A stretch of 64,000 nt of DNA from Halorussus aquaticus (lineage in GTDB: Archaea; Halobacteriota; Halobacteria; Halobacteriales; Haladaptataceae): assembly GCF_024218795.1 (NCBI RefSeq), contig NZ_CP100400.1, positions 3,100,001-3,164,000 of the forward strand, given 5' to 3'. How positions within the stretch are numbered: the first letter of the stretch is position 1; each line of letters opens with the position of its first letter. The notes beneath the pieces are model-generated. The model worked only from the letters and a program-made list of their open reading frames with translations. It was not told the origin of the DNA and made no database searches. Shown here piece by piece: positions 7,909 to 16,506 of this stretch. The translations under genes were made by a program, and so were the position numbers.

Positions 7909-8499
7909 TCACTCCCGTAGCCACGCCGCTACGTCGTCGGCGTTCGGTCCACGGCGGTGAATCTCGCCGGACTCGACGTTCACGACGGTGCTTCCGGTGT
8001 CACCGGTCTCCCCGCCGTCGAGGACGACCGCGGCGGCGTCCCGAATCTCGGCGTCGAGGTCGGCCGCGCGGGTCGCGCTCGGCCGCCCGCTCACGTTCGC
8101 ACTCGTGGCCGTGACGGGCGCGACCTCGCGCAGGAGGTCGAGCGCGACCTCGTGGTCGGGAACCCGAATCCCCACGCGCTCGCGGCCCCCGGTCAGCGCG
8201 TCCGGGACCGTCTCGCGCTTCTCGCACAGGACCGTCACCGGACCGGGCAGGAACTCCCGCATGAATCGCCGTTCGCGGTCCGACGCCCGGACGAACTCCA
8301 GCGCGGCGTCGGCGTCCGGCACCGCCAGCGAGACCGGTTTGTCGCGCGACCGGTCCTTGGCCGCGAAGACGCGCTCGATGGCGTCCTCGTTCAGTGCGTC
8401 CGCACCGAGTCCGTAGACGGTCTCGGTCGGGTAGACCACGAGTTCGCCGTCCCGAATCGCGGTCGCCGCTCGTTCGATGTCGTCGGCGTCGGCACTCAT
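7909..8499 (-). CDS. L-threonylcarbamoyladenylate synthase (Sua5/YrdC/TsaC)
   Basis: A 196-residue YrdC-domain enzyme that makes threonylcarbamoyl-AMP from threonine, bicarbonate and ATP, the first step of the t6A37 modification of ANN-decoding tRNAs. The motifs PTETVYGLG (about residues 25-33), AAKDR...KPVSLAV and ATSANVSGRPS (about 140-150) fit the active-site loops. It is the short form without the C-terminal Sua5 domain. The ATG at 8499 is preferred because upstream in-frame codons overlap low-quality sequence and the protein then begins at the usual place. Confidence 0.93.
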   Translation of the reverse strand: MSADADDIERAATAIRDGELVVYPTETVYGLGADALNEDAIERVFAAKDRSRDKPVSLAVPDADAALEFVRASDRERRFMREFLPGPVTVLCEKRETVPDALTGGRERVGIRVPDHEVALDLLREVAPVTATSANVSGRPSATRAADLDAEIRDAAAVVLDGGETGDTGSTVVNVESGEIHRRGPNADDVAAWLRE

Positions 8500-8570
8500 C
8501 GAGCGAACGTTCGCGTCGGGCGGAAAAATGCGCGTCGGTCCGGCGGCGCGACACCGTGGGAGTCCCGGAG

Positions 8571-9134
8571 CTACTGCGACTCGATGGCGGCTTCGACCTC
8601 GTCGTAGTCCGGGAAGTCGGGCCACTCCTCGGCGACCCACGCGTACTCGACGGTCCGGTCCCCGTCCAGCAGGAAGACGGCGGGCCGGGGTTCGCTCACG
8701 CCAGCCATCCCGTCGAGGTCGTTGACGATGCCGTACTCCTCGGCGACGCCGTTCTGCGGGTCGCTGAACAGTCGGTACTCCACCCCGCGCTCCTCGACGA
8801 GTTGCTTGTGGGCGTAGGGGTCCGAGATGGAGAGACCGACGACGGTGAGGTCGCGGTCCTCTTCGTTCGCGGTTTCACCGCTCGCTTCCTCCGAGGCGCG
8901 TTGCGCCTCGCTACCCCACGCTCTATCGCGAATCTCGTTCCACATGTACGTCGCGGGGAACGCGCCGTCCATCGTGAAGAACACCAGCAGGACCGGCCCC
9001 TCGTCGGTCAGGTCCGACAGCGCGGCGTCCTCCCAGTACTCGTCGTTGACCAGCGGCCGAGTGAAGTCGGGCGCGGTGTCGCCCTCCGCGACGTGGTCGG
9101 TGTCGGGGAGCGAGACGACGTCGAAGTCCGGCAT
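8571..9134 (-). CDS. Peroxiredoxin-fold (AhpC/TSA-like) protein without cysteine
   Basis: A 187-residue thioredoxin-fold protein with AhpC/TSA layout: GDTAPDFTRPLVN, GPVLLVFFTMDGAFPATYMW, VVGLSISDPYAHKQLVEE, YRLFSDPQNGVAEEYGI and PAVFLLDGDRTVEYAW. The place of the peroxidatic Cys reads FFTMDGAFPATY, and there is no cysteine in the whole protein, so a normal thiol peroxidase reaction is not possible. Residues about 72-92 (GSEAQRASEEASGETANEED) are a Ser/Glu/Ala-rich insert encoded by a palindromic element. Its ATG overlaps by one base the stop of the glutaredoxin gene, so the two are co-translated. Confidence 0.85.
   Translation of the reverse strand: MPDFDVVSLPDTDHVAEGDTAPDFTRPLVNDEYWEDAALSDLTDEGPVLLVFFTMDGAFPATYMWNEIRDRAWGSEAQRASEEASGETANEEDRDLTVVGLSISDPYAHKQLVEERGVEYRLFSDPQNGVAEEYGIVNDLDGMAGVSEPRPAVFLLDGDRTVEYAWVAEEWPDFPDYDEVEAAIESQ
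8892..8910. repeat. In-frame palindrome in the peroxiredoxin-like gene
   Basis: CGAGGCGC-GTT-GCGCCTCG, an 8-bp stem with a 3-base loop. The same stem occurs in the XPD helicase gene (58160-58178) and, with one wobble pair, in argH (52743-52761). Beside it lies GCGGTTTCACCG (about 8869-8880), also shared with argH. Confidence 0.7.
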
Positions 9135-9412
9135 TACTCGGCACCTCCAGCGCCGTAGGTCCGGTCGAGGTAGTCCACGATGTTGGCGCTCTCGCTCATC
9201 GTGACGCCGGTGTTCTCGTCCACGATGGCCGGGACGGTCCGCTTGCCCGAGATACGCTTGACGACGTTGCGGTCGCTGTGCATCGGTTCCACGAACCGCG
9301 ACCGGTAGTCGAGGTCGTACTCCTGTAGCTTGTTGACCACGCGCTCGCAGTACGGACACGCCTGCAAGCGGTACAGGGTTATCGCCGACTCGGCGCTGGT
9401 TGACTGGCTCAT
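9134..9412 (-). CDS. Glutaredoxin / GST N-terminal domain protein (CPYC)
   Basis: A 92-residue thioredoxin-fold protein with the redox motif C19-P-Y-C22, the cis-Pro segment KRTVPAIVDENTG (about residues 57-69) and a final helix MSESANIVDYLDRTY typical of the GST/glutaredoxin N-terminal domain. It likely reduces disulfides or mixed disulfides in the cytoplasm. It stands directly upstream of, and overlaps, the cysteine-less peroxiredoxin-like gene. Confidence 0.88.
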   Translation of the reverse strand: MSQSTSAESAITLYRLQACPYCERVVNKLQEYDLDYRSRFVEPMHSDRNVVKRISGKRTVPAIVDENTGVTMSESANIVDYLDRTYGAGGAE

Positions 9413-9525
9413 GACCGAGTATTGTCCCGAAAGCGCCGTAAGGTCTTCGCTCGCGGCAGTCTCCCGTCACGTCGCAGGAAAAGAATAAAGAGTTAATCCC
9501 GTCCACTTGCAAGTTGGATTGTCGA

Positions 9526-10932
9526 ATGGTGCCATTCCCGATGTCTACGGTCGCGTCTGTGGGGCCGACCCCGATAGCGGAAGTGTTGGGCGTTCAGGTC
9601 TCGAGAGCGATGGTTACGTGGGGTGGTGCAATAGTCATCGCCCTCCTCATCGCGCTCTCCGGATTCTTCTCGTCCTCGGAGATCGCCATGTTCTCGCTGG
9701 CGAACCACCGCGTGGACGCGCTGGTCGAGGACAAGGTGCCGGGCGCGGAGACGGTCAACGAACTCAAATCCGACCCCCACCGCCTGTTGGTGACGATTCT
9801 GGTCGGCAACAACATCGTCAACATCGCCATGTCGTCGATAGCGACGGCCATCGTCGGTATCCACGTCGACAGCGCGGGGATGGCAGTCCTCGTCTCGACC
9901 TTCGGGATTACCTCTCTCGTTCTGCTGTTCGGCGAGTCCGCGCCCAAGAGCTACGCGGTGGAGAACACCGAGTCGTGGGCGCTCCGCATCGCCCGCCCGC
10001 TGAAACTGTCGGAGTACCTTCTCCTCCCGCTGGTCGTCCTGTTCGACTACCTCACGCGAGTCGTCAACAAGGTCACGGGCGGGCGGTCGGCCATCGAAAC
10101 GTCGTACGTGACCCGCGACGAGATTCAGGACATGATCGAGACCGGCGAGCGCGAGGGCGTCCTTGAAGAGGACGAGCGCGAGATGCTCCAGCGCATCTTC
10201 CGGTTCAACAACACCATCGCCAAGGAGGTCATGACCCCGCGCCTCGACATGACCGCCGTCTCGAAGGCCGCGAGCGTCGAGGAGGCCATCGAGACGCTGG
10301 TTCAGGGCGGCCACGAGCGCGTCCCCGTCTACGAGGGGAGCCTCGACAACGTCATCGGCGTCATCCACATCCGCGACTTGGTTCGGGAACAGACCTACGG
10401 CGAGCACGACCACCTCGAACTGGAGGACGTGATTCAGCCCACCCTCCACGTCCCCGAGAGCAAGAACGTGGACGAACTCCTGACCGAGATGCGCGAGAAC
10501 CGGATGCAGATGGTCATCGTCATCGACGAGTTCGGGACCACCGAGGGGCTGGTGACGATGGAGGACATGGTCGAGGAGATCGTCGGCGACATCCTCGAAG
10601 GCGAGGAGGAGGAACCCATCGAGTACGTGGACGACGACACCATCATCGTGCAGGGCGAACTCAACATCGACGAGGTCAACGAGGCGCTGGACATCGAACT
10701 CCCGGAGGGCGAGGAGTTCGAGACCATCGCCGGGTTCATCTTCAACCGCGCCGGTCGCCTCGTCGAGGAGGGCGAGGACATCACCTACGACGGCGTGCGC
10801 CTCCACGTCGAACAGGTCGAGAACACCCGCATCATGAAGGCCCGCGTGACGAAACTCGATGCGGTCGAACGCGCCGAGAGCGAGGGCCAGCGGGACACCG
10901 AAATCGAAGACGGCGTCGAGACCGAAGGGTAG
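9526..10932 (+). CDS. CNNM/CorC-type (hemolysin family) membrane transporter with CBS pair
   Basis: A 468-residue protein. The N-terminal third is a CNNM (DUF21) membrane domain with FFSSSEIAMFSLANHRVDALVE near residues 55-75 and LFGESAPKSYAVEN near 140-153. A CBS pair follows (KEVMTPRLDMTAVSK, ...VVIDEFGTTEGLVTMEDMVEEIVGDI), then a CorC/HlyC transporter-associated domain (IVQGELNIDEVNEALDI). Relatives transport Mg2+ or Co2+ or export Na+ with Mg2+ binding to CBS. An in-frame TTG lies four codons upstream and a second ATG five codons downstream (9541), so the start may shift slightly. Confidence 0.9.
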   Translation: MVPFPMSTVASVGPTPIAEVLGVQVSRAMVTWGGAIVIALLIALSGFFSSSEIAMFSLANHRVDALVEDKVPGAETVNELKSDPHRLLVTILVGNNIVNIAMSSIATAIVGIHVDSAGMAVLVSTFGITSLVLLFGESAPKSYAVENTESWALRIARPLKLSEYLLLPLVVLFDYLTRVVNKVTGGRSAIETSYVTRDEIQDMIETGEREGVLEEDEREMLQRIFRFNNTIAKEVMTPRLDMTAVSKAASVEEAIETLVQGGHERVPVYEGSLDNVIGVIHIRDLVREQTYGEHDHLELEDVIQPTLHVPESKNVDELLTEMRENRMQMVIVIDEFGTTEGLVTMEDMVEEIVGDILEGEEEEPIEYVDDDTIIVQGELNIDEVNEALDIELPEGEEFETIAGFIFNRAGRLVEEGEDITYDGVRLHVEQVENTRIMKARVTKLDAVERAESEGQRDTEIEDGVETEG

Positions 10933-11020
10933 TAGCGTCTCGAAGTCGCGTTTTCGCGTCCGAATTCTCCGTCCGCCTTCGAAGGAGAGTCTCTGCTAAA
11001 CGTACTCGTCTACGACCCGA

Positions 11021-12214
11021 TTAGCTCACCGTGTCGATGAGCGCGAACGCGCCGTAGCCGACCCCGATTGCGAGGACGAGCGACGCGACCCACGCTAGCA
11101 CGGTGAAGCCCATCTTCCGCTTGCTCACGCTGCTACCGCCCTCCGCGGCGAACCCGCTCCCGACGATTGCGCTCACGATGATCTCGTTGAACGACACCGG
11201 AATCCCGAAGAAGACCGCGACCTGCGCGATGGCGAACGAGGGGATGAGCGCCGCGATGGAGCGCCGGGGACCCAGCGCCGAGTAGTCCTGCGCCAGCGCC
11301 TTTATCATCCGGGGCGCGCCGGTCCACGACCCGGCGAGCAGGCCGAGTCCGCCGCCGACGAGGACCGGCACGAGCGGAATCTCGAAGGGGTCCAGCAGGG
11401 GGACCAGCGGTCCGATGGCGAGACCGACCTGCGACCCGCCCGCCGAGAACGCCACGAGGCTCCCGAGCGCGAGCAGGAAGTGGCGCTGTCCGGCGTCGAG
11501 GTCCCGGTGAACGTCCCACGCCAACAGTCCGGCTATGAATCCCGCGACCGCGAGCGAGACGACGATTCGGCCGGTCTCGAACCCGGCGACCGCGGGCAGT
11601 GCCAGCGCGTCGGCCGCGGTCTCGGCGACCGATTGGCTCACGTCCGGCGGCCCGAATATCACGAACTTGACGTTGGCGATGATGAGACCGACGAAGCCGC
11701 CGAGCAGCGGGATGACGACCCCTTCGGAGGTGCGCTCGGACCGGAGGAGTCTGGCAGTGGTGTACGCGATAGAACTACCGACGATGGGCGTCAGAATCCA
11801 CAGCGCGGAAATCTGGCGGTACTTCGCCCACGCGGGGTCGCCGCCCATCGCCAGTCCGACGCCGACGATGGCTCCGGTGACGGTGAACGCCGTGGCGATG
11901 GGGTACCCCGTGAACACGCCGATGGCGACCAGTATCGCCGCGACGAGCAGTCCCGTCGTGGCCGCGATAGCAGTCAGTTGGACGCCGCCGATGAGTTCCG
12001 TCCCGACCGCTTCCGAGACGTTCGCTCCCTGCAACACGGCTCCGAAGAAGCCGAGGAGACCGACGAAGAATCCGGCCCGCATTACGGAGATGGCGTTCGC
12101 GCCGACGGCTGGTGCAAACGGCGTGGACCCCGACGACCCCGCGCCGATGGCCCACGCCATGAAGAGGCTGGCGATGCCTGCGATTACCAACGTTACGACG
12201 CCACTCCCGACCAT
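11021..12214 (-). CDS. Inorganic phosphate transporter (PiT family)
   Basis: A 397-residue polytopic protein with the two homologous PiT halves. The first carries FAPAVGANAISVMRAGFFVGLLG and GANVSE (about residues 32-65); the second carries AFSAGGSQVGLAIGPL (about 270) and VSFNEIIVSAIVGSGFA near the end. PiT proteins move phosphate with cations. The GANxxD-like motifs are altered to GANAIS and GGSQVG, as in many archaeal members. It follows a DUF5828 gene by 50 bases on the same strand. A second PiT gene is at 30852-32057. Confidence 0.88.
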   Translation of the reverse strand: MVGSGVVTLVIAGIASLFMAWAIGAGSSGSTPFAPAVGANAISVMRAGFFVGLLGFFGAVLQGANVSEAVGTELIGGVQLTAIAATTGLLVAAILVAIGVFTGYPIATAFTVTGAIVGVGLAMGGDPAWAKYRQISALWILTPIVGSSIAYTTARLLRSERTSEGVVIPLLGGFVGLIIANVKFVIFGPPDVSQSVAETAADALALPAVAGFETGRIVVSLAVAGFIAGLLAWDVHRDLDAGQRHFLLALGSLVAFSAGGSQVGLAIGPLVPLLDPFEIPLVPVLVGGGLGLLAGSWTGAPRMIKALAQDYSALGPRRSIAALIPSFAIAQVAVFFGIPVSFNEIIVSAIVGSGFAAEGGSSVSKRKMGFTVLAWVASLVLAIGVGYGAFALIDTVS

Positions 12215-12264
12215 GCTCCGAACCTATCGCCGACGGTAGAATAGTGTACCGGCTTCTGGACGCC

Positions 12265-12951
12265 TCAAGTCGTCTTCGAGTGTGGCTGTTCTGGTTCCTC
12301 GGGCGCTTCGACGCCCTCCGCGGCCTCGGCGATGTCCGTGTCCTTCTCGGTGGCGACGTGCCAACGGTTGACCTCGTCCTCGTAGGCCGCCAGCTTGTCG
12401 CTGACCTTCTGCTTGAGCTGGTCGTCGTTGATGTTGACCTCGAAGACGAACTCCTCCTCGCCGTCGCCCCGGCCGACCTGCTGGACGTTCGCGCTGATGA
12501 GGTCGTTGTCGAAGTAGTAGGGCGCGAGTCGGGTCATCACCTTCTGATAGACGGTGTCCTCGACCTTCCGGAGGGCCTTCCGACTCGCGGAGTCGGCGGC
12601 CCGTGCGACGTAGCTCACCGAGTCCTGCCACTTGCTCACGGCTTCGTCGGTGTCCTCGTCCTCCAACTTCTCGTAGGATTCGCTGATCTTCTCGCCCGCG
12701 GTCTTGAGGTCGTCGTCGGGCGTCTTGCCCTTCTTCTCTCCTTTCCCTTCGCCGACAGACGCCTGCTCGGCGGTCTTCTCGGACACGTCTTCGCCGAGTC
12801 GCTCGTGGTGTTTGGGTCGCCACTCTTCCCACTCCTCGTAGGCGTCGCCGGAGACGTCGGCCTCGCGGAGTGCCTCCGTGATGCGCTCGCCGTGTTCGAC
12901 GATGTCGCCCCACGTCCCGCGGAGCTTGAATCCCGAAACGCTCTCTTCCAT
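12265..12951 (-). CDS. DUF5828 family protein
   Basis: A 228-residue, highly charged haloarchaeal protein that I recognise as DUF5828 from its N-terminus (MEESVSGFKLRGTWGDIVEH). It begins with a short conserved domain (1-60), continues with a Lys/Glu/Asp-rich low-complexity linker (60-100), and has a helical C-terminal part with the conserved APYYFDNDLISANVQQVGR segment (about 142-160). Function is unknown. It is upstream of and in line with the PiT gene, so a role linked to phosphate uptake is possible but unproven. Confidence 0.8.
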   Translation of the reverse strand: MEESVSGFKLRGTWGDIVEHGERITEALREADVSGDAYEEWEEWRPKHHERLGEDVSEKTAEQASVGEGKGEKKGKTPDDDLKTAGEKISESYEKLEDEDTDEAVSKWQDSVSYVARAADSASRKALRKVEDTVYQKVMTRLAPYYFDNDLISANVQQVGRGDGEEEFVFEVNINDDQLKQKVSDKLAAYEDEVNRWHVATEKDTDIAEAAEGVEAPEEPEQPHSKTT

Positions 12952-13009
12952 TGGTAGACCTTCTAGTTCGGATTCGGTATACGCTTGTCGGGTGCTGTCC
13001 GTCGTGCGA

Positions 13010-13231
13010 CTAGCGACCGTACGTCAGGCGGGTCGCCATCTCGTCCAGACGGCGCTTGAGTCGGCCGAGCCAGACCTGGTGTCTGTTGGCCGCCTGCATC
13101 TCGGCCTCCGGTACCTCGATGCGCGCCCCGTCGAAGGGGTTGCGACCGGCGCGCTCGCCGTCCTCTCCGGTCATCGAGACGACGCTGGTCATCGAGCATC
13201 GGCCACACGCTTCGGTTCGTTTGTCGTCCAT
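13010..13231 (-). CDS. Small conserved-looking protein with CxxC motif, unknown function
   Basis: A 73-residue polar protein. It begins MDDKRTEACGRC, and the C9-x-x-C12 pair could bind metal or be redox active. The C-terminal half is Arg-rich and probably helical (RHQVWLGRLKRRLDEMATRL). The ATG at 13231 is preferred to a GTG at 13246 because of a TATA-like CCTTAATACC on the minus strand at about 13262-13272. I do not recognise the family. Confidence 0.6.
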   Translation of the reverse strand: MDDKRTEACGRCSMTSVVSMTGEDGERAGRNPFDGARIEVPEAEMQAANRHQVWLGRLKRRLDEMATRLTYGR

Positions 13232-13414
13232 GCGGACCACTTGCACGATGGTTGGGTGTTCGGGGTATTAAGGTTTCGGCGCTGAGGCGGAGCGAACGCG
13301 AGACCGGACTGCGTCGGAGTTCGCCCGACGTCGCGGACGCGATGGCCCTCGCGCGACGCAGGAAACCTTCGCCTCGTCCGAGAGTATTTAACCCCCTGAG
13401 AACTGTGGTCACGC

Positions 13415-13789
13415 ATGGGATACCACGTCATCGACCCCGAGACCGTCGAACCGACGCCCGACCGACCCTGCGTCCAGCGCGCGCTCGGAGACGCCGCCGG
13501 GTTGGAGAACGTCGCGCTCAACCTCTACGAGGTCGAACCCGGCGAACAGATTCCGCTGGCGTACCACTATCACGACGACCAAGAGGAGGTCTTCTACGTC
13601 GAGTCGGGCGACCTCCACGTCGAGACGCCTGAGGGCGAGCAGGTCGTCCCCGAGGACAACGTCTTGGTCGTGGAACCGGACAGTCCCCAGCGAGCGTTCG
13701 TCCCCGAAGACGCCGAGGAGACGGTCCGGACGCTCGTCCTCGGCGCGCCGTCGGTGGACGACGTTCACGCCTACGAACCCGAGTCATGA
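13415..13789 (+). CDS. Cupin-domain protein
   Basis: A 124-residue single-cupin protein. Cupin motif 1 is seen as YHYHDDQEEVFYVESGDLHVETPEG (positions about 50-70) and motif 2 as VEPDSPQRAF. The two His of HYH and the Glu in EEVF are likely metal ligands; motif 2 lacks the usual His, having Gln-Arg instead. Such proteins often bind a metal and a small ligand; no substrate can be read. Its stop overlaps the start of the next gene (ATGA). Confidence 0.88.
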   Translation: MGYHVIDPETVEPTPDRPCVQRALGDAAGLENVALNLYEVEPGEQIPLAYHYHDDQEEVFYVESGDLHVETPEGEQVVPEDNVLVVEPDSPQRAFVPEDAEETVRTLVLGAPSVDDVHAYEPES

Positions 13790-14433
13790 GCGACGAGACC
13801 GCCGAGTCGGAAACGCCCGAGGCGGACCTCCCGGACGACGCGCAGGTTCCCGACGACGCACAGGCCCCCGACGACGTGCCGGACTGGGACGACGAGTACG
13901 TCGACCGGGTGAGCGACCGCCTGATGTTCAACTACGACCTCGAAAAGGAGTACCGCCTCCGCGGCCGGACGTTCACGATGTACGGCGAACTCCGGATGGA
14001 GTCCCAGAAGCACTTCCTCCACCCGTCCGTCAACTACGCCAACTACGAGGCCCGGGAGCATCTGTTCGTCCGGCGCGCCGAGACGGTCTCGCGGGCCGAC
14101 CTCGACGAACTCGTCGAACTCGGCCACGACCTCGCCGACGAGTGGATAGACCCCGACGAGGAACACTACGGCACCGAGTTCACCTTCGCGGTGGTCGTCC
14201 CCGAGATTCCCGACGAGATACGCGAGTACGTCGCCGGGTTCGAGGACCGGACCCTGCTCAAGTTCGGCTACTACGGCCACTACGAGGTGAACTTACTCGT
14301 CGCCGCACCCGAGCGCGAGGAGGCCGTCGAGAGCCAGAGCGCCGACGTGGCCACCGCGTTCCGCACGTGGACCGACGTGACCGAGGAGCGGTCGGGACTG
14401 TTAGCCCGACTCGTCGCTGCGATTCGAGGGTGA
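13786..14433 (+). CDS. Conserved-looking haloarchaeal protein, unknown function
   Basis: A 215-residue acidic soluble protein. The first 35 residues are a repetitive Asp/Pro/Ala-rich tail (PDDAQVPDDAQAPDD). The remainder is an alpha/beta domain with LMFNYDLEKEYRLRGRTF, a middle helix pair, and FTFAVVVPEIPDEIREYVAGF followed by LLKFGYYGHYEVNLLVAAPE. No known motif was recognised. It overlaps the cupin gene by four bases and is probably co-transcribed and translationally coupled with it. Confidence 0.75.
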   Translation: MSDETAESETPEADLPDDAQVPDDAQAPDDVPDWDDEYVDRVSDRLMFNYDLEKEYRLRGRTFTMYGELRMESQKHFLHPSVNYANYEAREHLFVRRAETVSRADLDELVELGHDLADEWIDPDEEHYGTEFTFAVVVPEIPDEIREYVAGFEDRTLLKFGYYGHYEVNLLVAAPEREEAVESQSADVATAFRTWTDVTEERSGLLARLVAAIRG

Positions 14434-14494
14434 GTCGTCGCTCTGGTTCGAGGGTGACTCGCGGAATCGGAAAAAGAAAATCGCCGTCGGTGCG

Positions 14495-16315
14495 TCAGTC
14501 GCTGCCGGGTTCGCCGCCGTCCGCGACCGCCGCTCCGCGGCCGCCGCGGACTTTCTGAATGTTTCTGTACCCCATCCGAACCAGCGACAGCGCCAGTCCG
14601 ATGAGGACCAGTGCGAGTACCATCTGGGTCACGGCCGATAGCGTCTGTACGGTCGTCATCTCGGCCGGACTGCTCTGGATGAACTTGACGTAGAGGTTGT
14701 CGTGGAACGCGAGCCACCCCAGTCCGAGGATGGTCATCGTGCCCATCAGCGCCATCGGGACGCCGGTCGAGATGAGCTGTTTCGAGTCGTCCCAGTTGGC
14801 CAACCAGACCGTCGCGGTCAGTAGCGCGAGCGCCGCGAGCAGTTGGTTCGCACCGCCGAACAACTGCCAGAGCGTGAGCCACGACCCGCTGGTGATGAGG
14901 ATGTACGCCGGGACGCCCTGTATCGCGGCGTTGGCGTAGCGGTTCTTGGCGACCTCGCCCGCGGCGGACGCGTCCGTGCCGACGATCTCCTCGACCATGT
15001 ACCGACCGAGGCGGACCGCGGTGTCGGTGGAGGTCAGCAGGAAGCTGACCAGCACCAGCGCCATGAACGGACCGCCGAACGAGGTCGGGATGCCGAACGA
15101 CGTGAGGATGATGCCGCCGCCGCTGGCGAACGTCGGGAGCGCGAGACCGATGCCGCCGCCCACGTCGGGCGCGACGATGGCAACGGTGGCGAGCGCCACG
15201 GTCGCGAGCAGGCCCTCGCCGAGCATCCCGCCGTACCCGATGGTCCGGGCGTCCGTCTCCTTGTTCAACTGCTTGGCGGTGGTCCCCGAGGAGACCAGCG
15301 CGTGGAATCCGCTAATCGTCCCGCACGCGATAGTGATGAACAGCAGCGGGAACAGCGGCGTCCCCGTCGCTCCCATGAAGCCCTTGTACGCGGCGAGCTG
15401 GATTTCGAGGGGCTGGGACGCCGAACCGAACACGGTGCCGACGATGATAGCCAGCAGCGCGCCGCCGACGCCGGTGTACAGTAGGAACGACGACAGGTAG
15501 TCACGCGGCTGGAGCAGCATCCACACCGGGAGCGCGCTCGCCAACCCGCCGTAGAGGATGATTATCGGCACCCACGCCGCGGTGTTCACGCCGAGGCTCG
15601 ACGCACCGGGGATCCACTGGCCGCCGCTGAACAGCACCGTCGTCCCCGCGGGGTACGAGGCGTCTGCACCGGCCGGGAACAGCGCGAGCGGGTACTCGAT
15701 GCCCGCGAAGACGCCGCCGAACACGCCGGTGACGAATATCACTGTGCCCAGCAGGAACGGGAGGTTCAGTTGGTAGAGGTAGACGCCGAAGACGAACGCG
15801 AGCGCGATGTATACGAGGCTCGCGGTCGCCGCCTGCGGGAAGGCGTTGAACACGATGGCCACCACCAGCGCGAACACCGCCACGACGAGGATGATGGTCA
15901 GGAACGCGAACCACAGCAGCATGTTCTTGCCGCGTTCGCCGACGTACTCCCCGATGATGTACCCGATGGACTTCCCCTCGTGTCGCAGACTGCTCGACAG
16001 CGACACGAAGTCGTGGACCGACCCCAGCAGGGGGTTCCCGATGGCGATCCACAGCAGTGCGGGGACCCATCCCCACACGACGCCCGCCGTAATCGGGCCG
16101 ACGATAGGCGCACCGCCGGCGATACTCGAATAGTGATGCCCCAGTAGCACCGGTTTCTTCGCCGGTACGTACTCCTGCCCGTCTTCGTATTTGTGTGCTG
16201 GCGTGTCGCGGTCGTCGTCGAGTTCGACGAACTGCGCGAGGTATCGAGAGTAGCCGAGATACCCCACGCTGAAGAGCGCGAGAACCGACAGCACCATCCA
16301 GATTACTTGCACCAT
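14495..16315 (-). CDS. cstA: Carbon starvation protein CstA family peptide/pyruvate transporter
   Basis: A 606-residue protein with about 16 membrane spans. The CstA signature is clear: QEYVPAKKPVLLGHHYSSIAG (about 45-65), GPIIAGV-like segment, and later ISGFHALVSSGTTAKQL with a histidine shared by the family. CstA proteins take up peptides or pyruvate during carbon limitation. The ATG at 16315 is preferred over one eight codons upstream because a minus-strand TATA-like CTTTAAGT (about 16352-16359) then gives a short leader. The stop is followed by the convergent gene at 13786-14433. Confidence 0.93.
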   Translation of the reverse strand: MVQVIWMVLSVLALFSVGYLGYSRYLAQFVELDDDRDTPAHKYEDGQEYVPAKKPVLLGHHYSSIAGGAPIVGPITAGVVWGWVPALLWIAIGNPLLGSVHDFVSLSSSLRHEGKSIGYIIGEYVGERGKNMLLWFAFLTIILVVAVFALVVAIVFNAFPQAATASLVYIALAFVFGVYLYQLNLPFLLGTVIFVTGVFGGVFAGIEYPLALFPAGADASYPAGTTVLFSGGQWIPGASSLGVNTAAWVPIIILYGGLASALPVWMLLQPRDYLSSFLLYTGVGGALLAIIVGTVFGSASQPLEIQLAAYKGFMGATGTPLFPLLFITIACGTISGFHALVSSGTTAKQLNKETDARTIGYGGMLGEGLLATVALATVAIVAPDVGGGIGLALPTFASGGGIILTSFGIPTSFGGPFMALVLVSFLLTSTDTAVRLGRYMVEEIVGTDASAAGEVAKNRYANAAIQGVPAYILITSGSWLTLWQLFGGANQLLAALALLTATVWLANWDDSKQLISTGVPMALMGTMTILGLGWLAFHDNLYVKFIQSSPAEMTTVQTLSAVTQMVLALVLIGLALSLVRMGYRNIQKVRGGRGAAVADGGEPGSD

Positions 16316-16506
16316 GGTATGCGACCTCGTCACGAGCAACGGAAAACACGAACTTAAAGGTTGTTCTTGATTTTTACCGATAATTGATAGCTACGATGGC
16401 CGATAAAGAGTCGTTCACAGCCTGCAGGCACATCTCGATGATATACTGGTGCGATAGGTGACACGTAGCTCTACTTGAAAACTTTCTGGCTACTCCGACC
16501 CGGCGT

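Noticed and set aside
9493..10806. A 437-codon minus-strand frame opposite the CNNM transporter
   Set aside because: The composition is that of an antisense shadow; the + strand protein is complete with known domains.
16396..16461. A 21-codon frame between cstA and the Get3/ArsA gene
   Set aside because: It has no ribosome-binding site or TATA box at a proper distance, and a chance frame of that length is expected.
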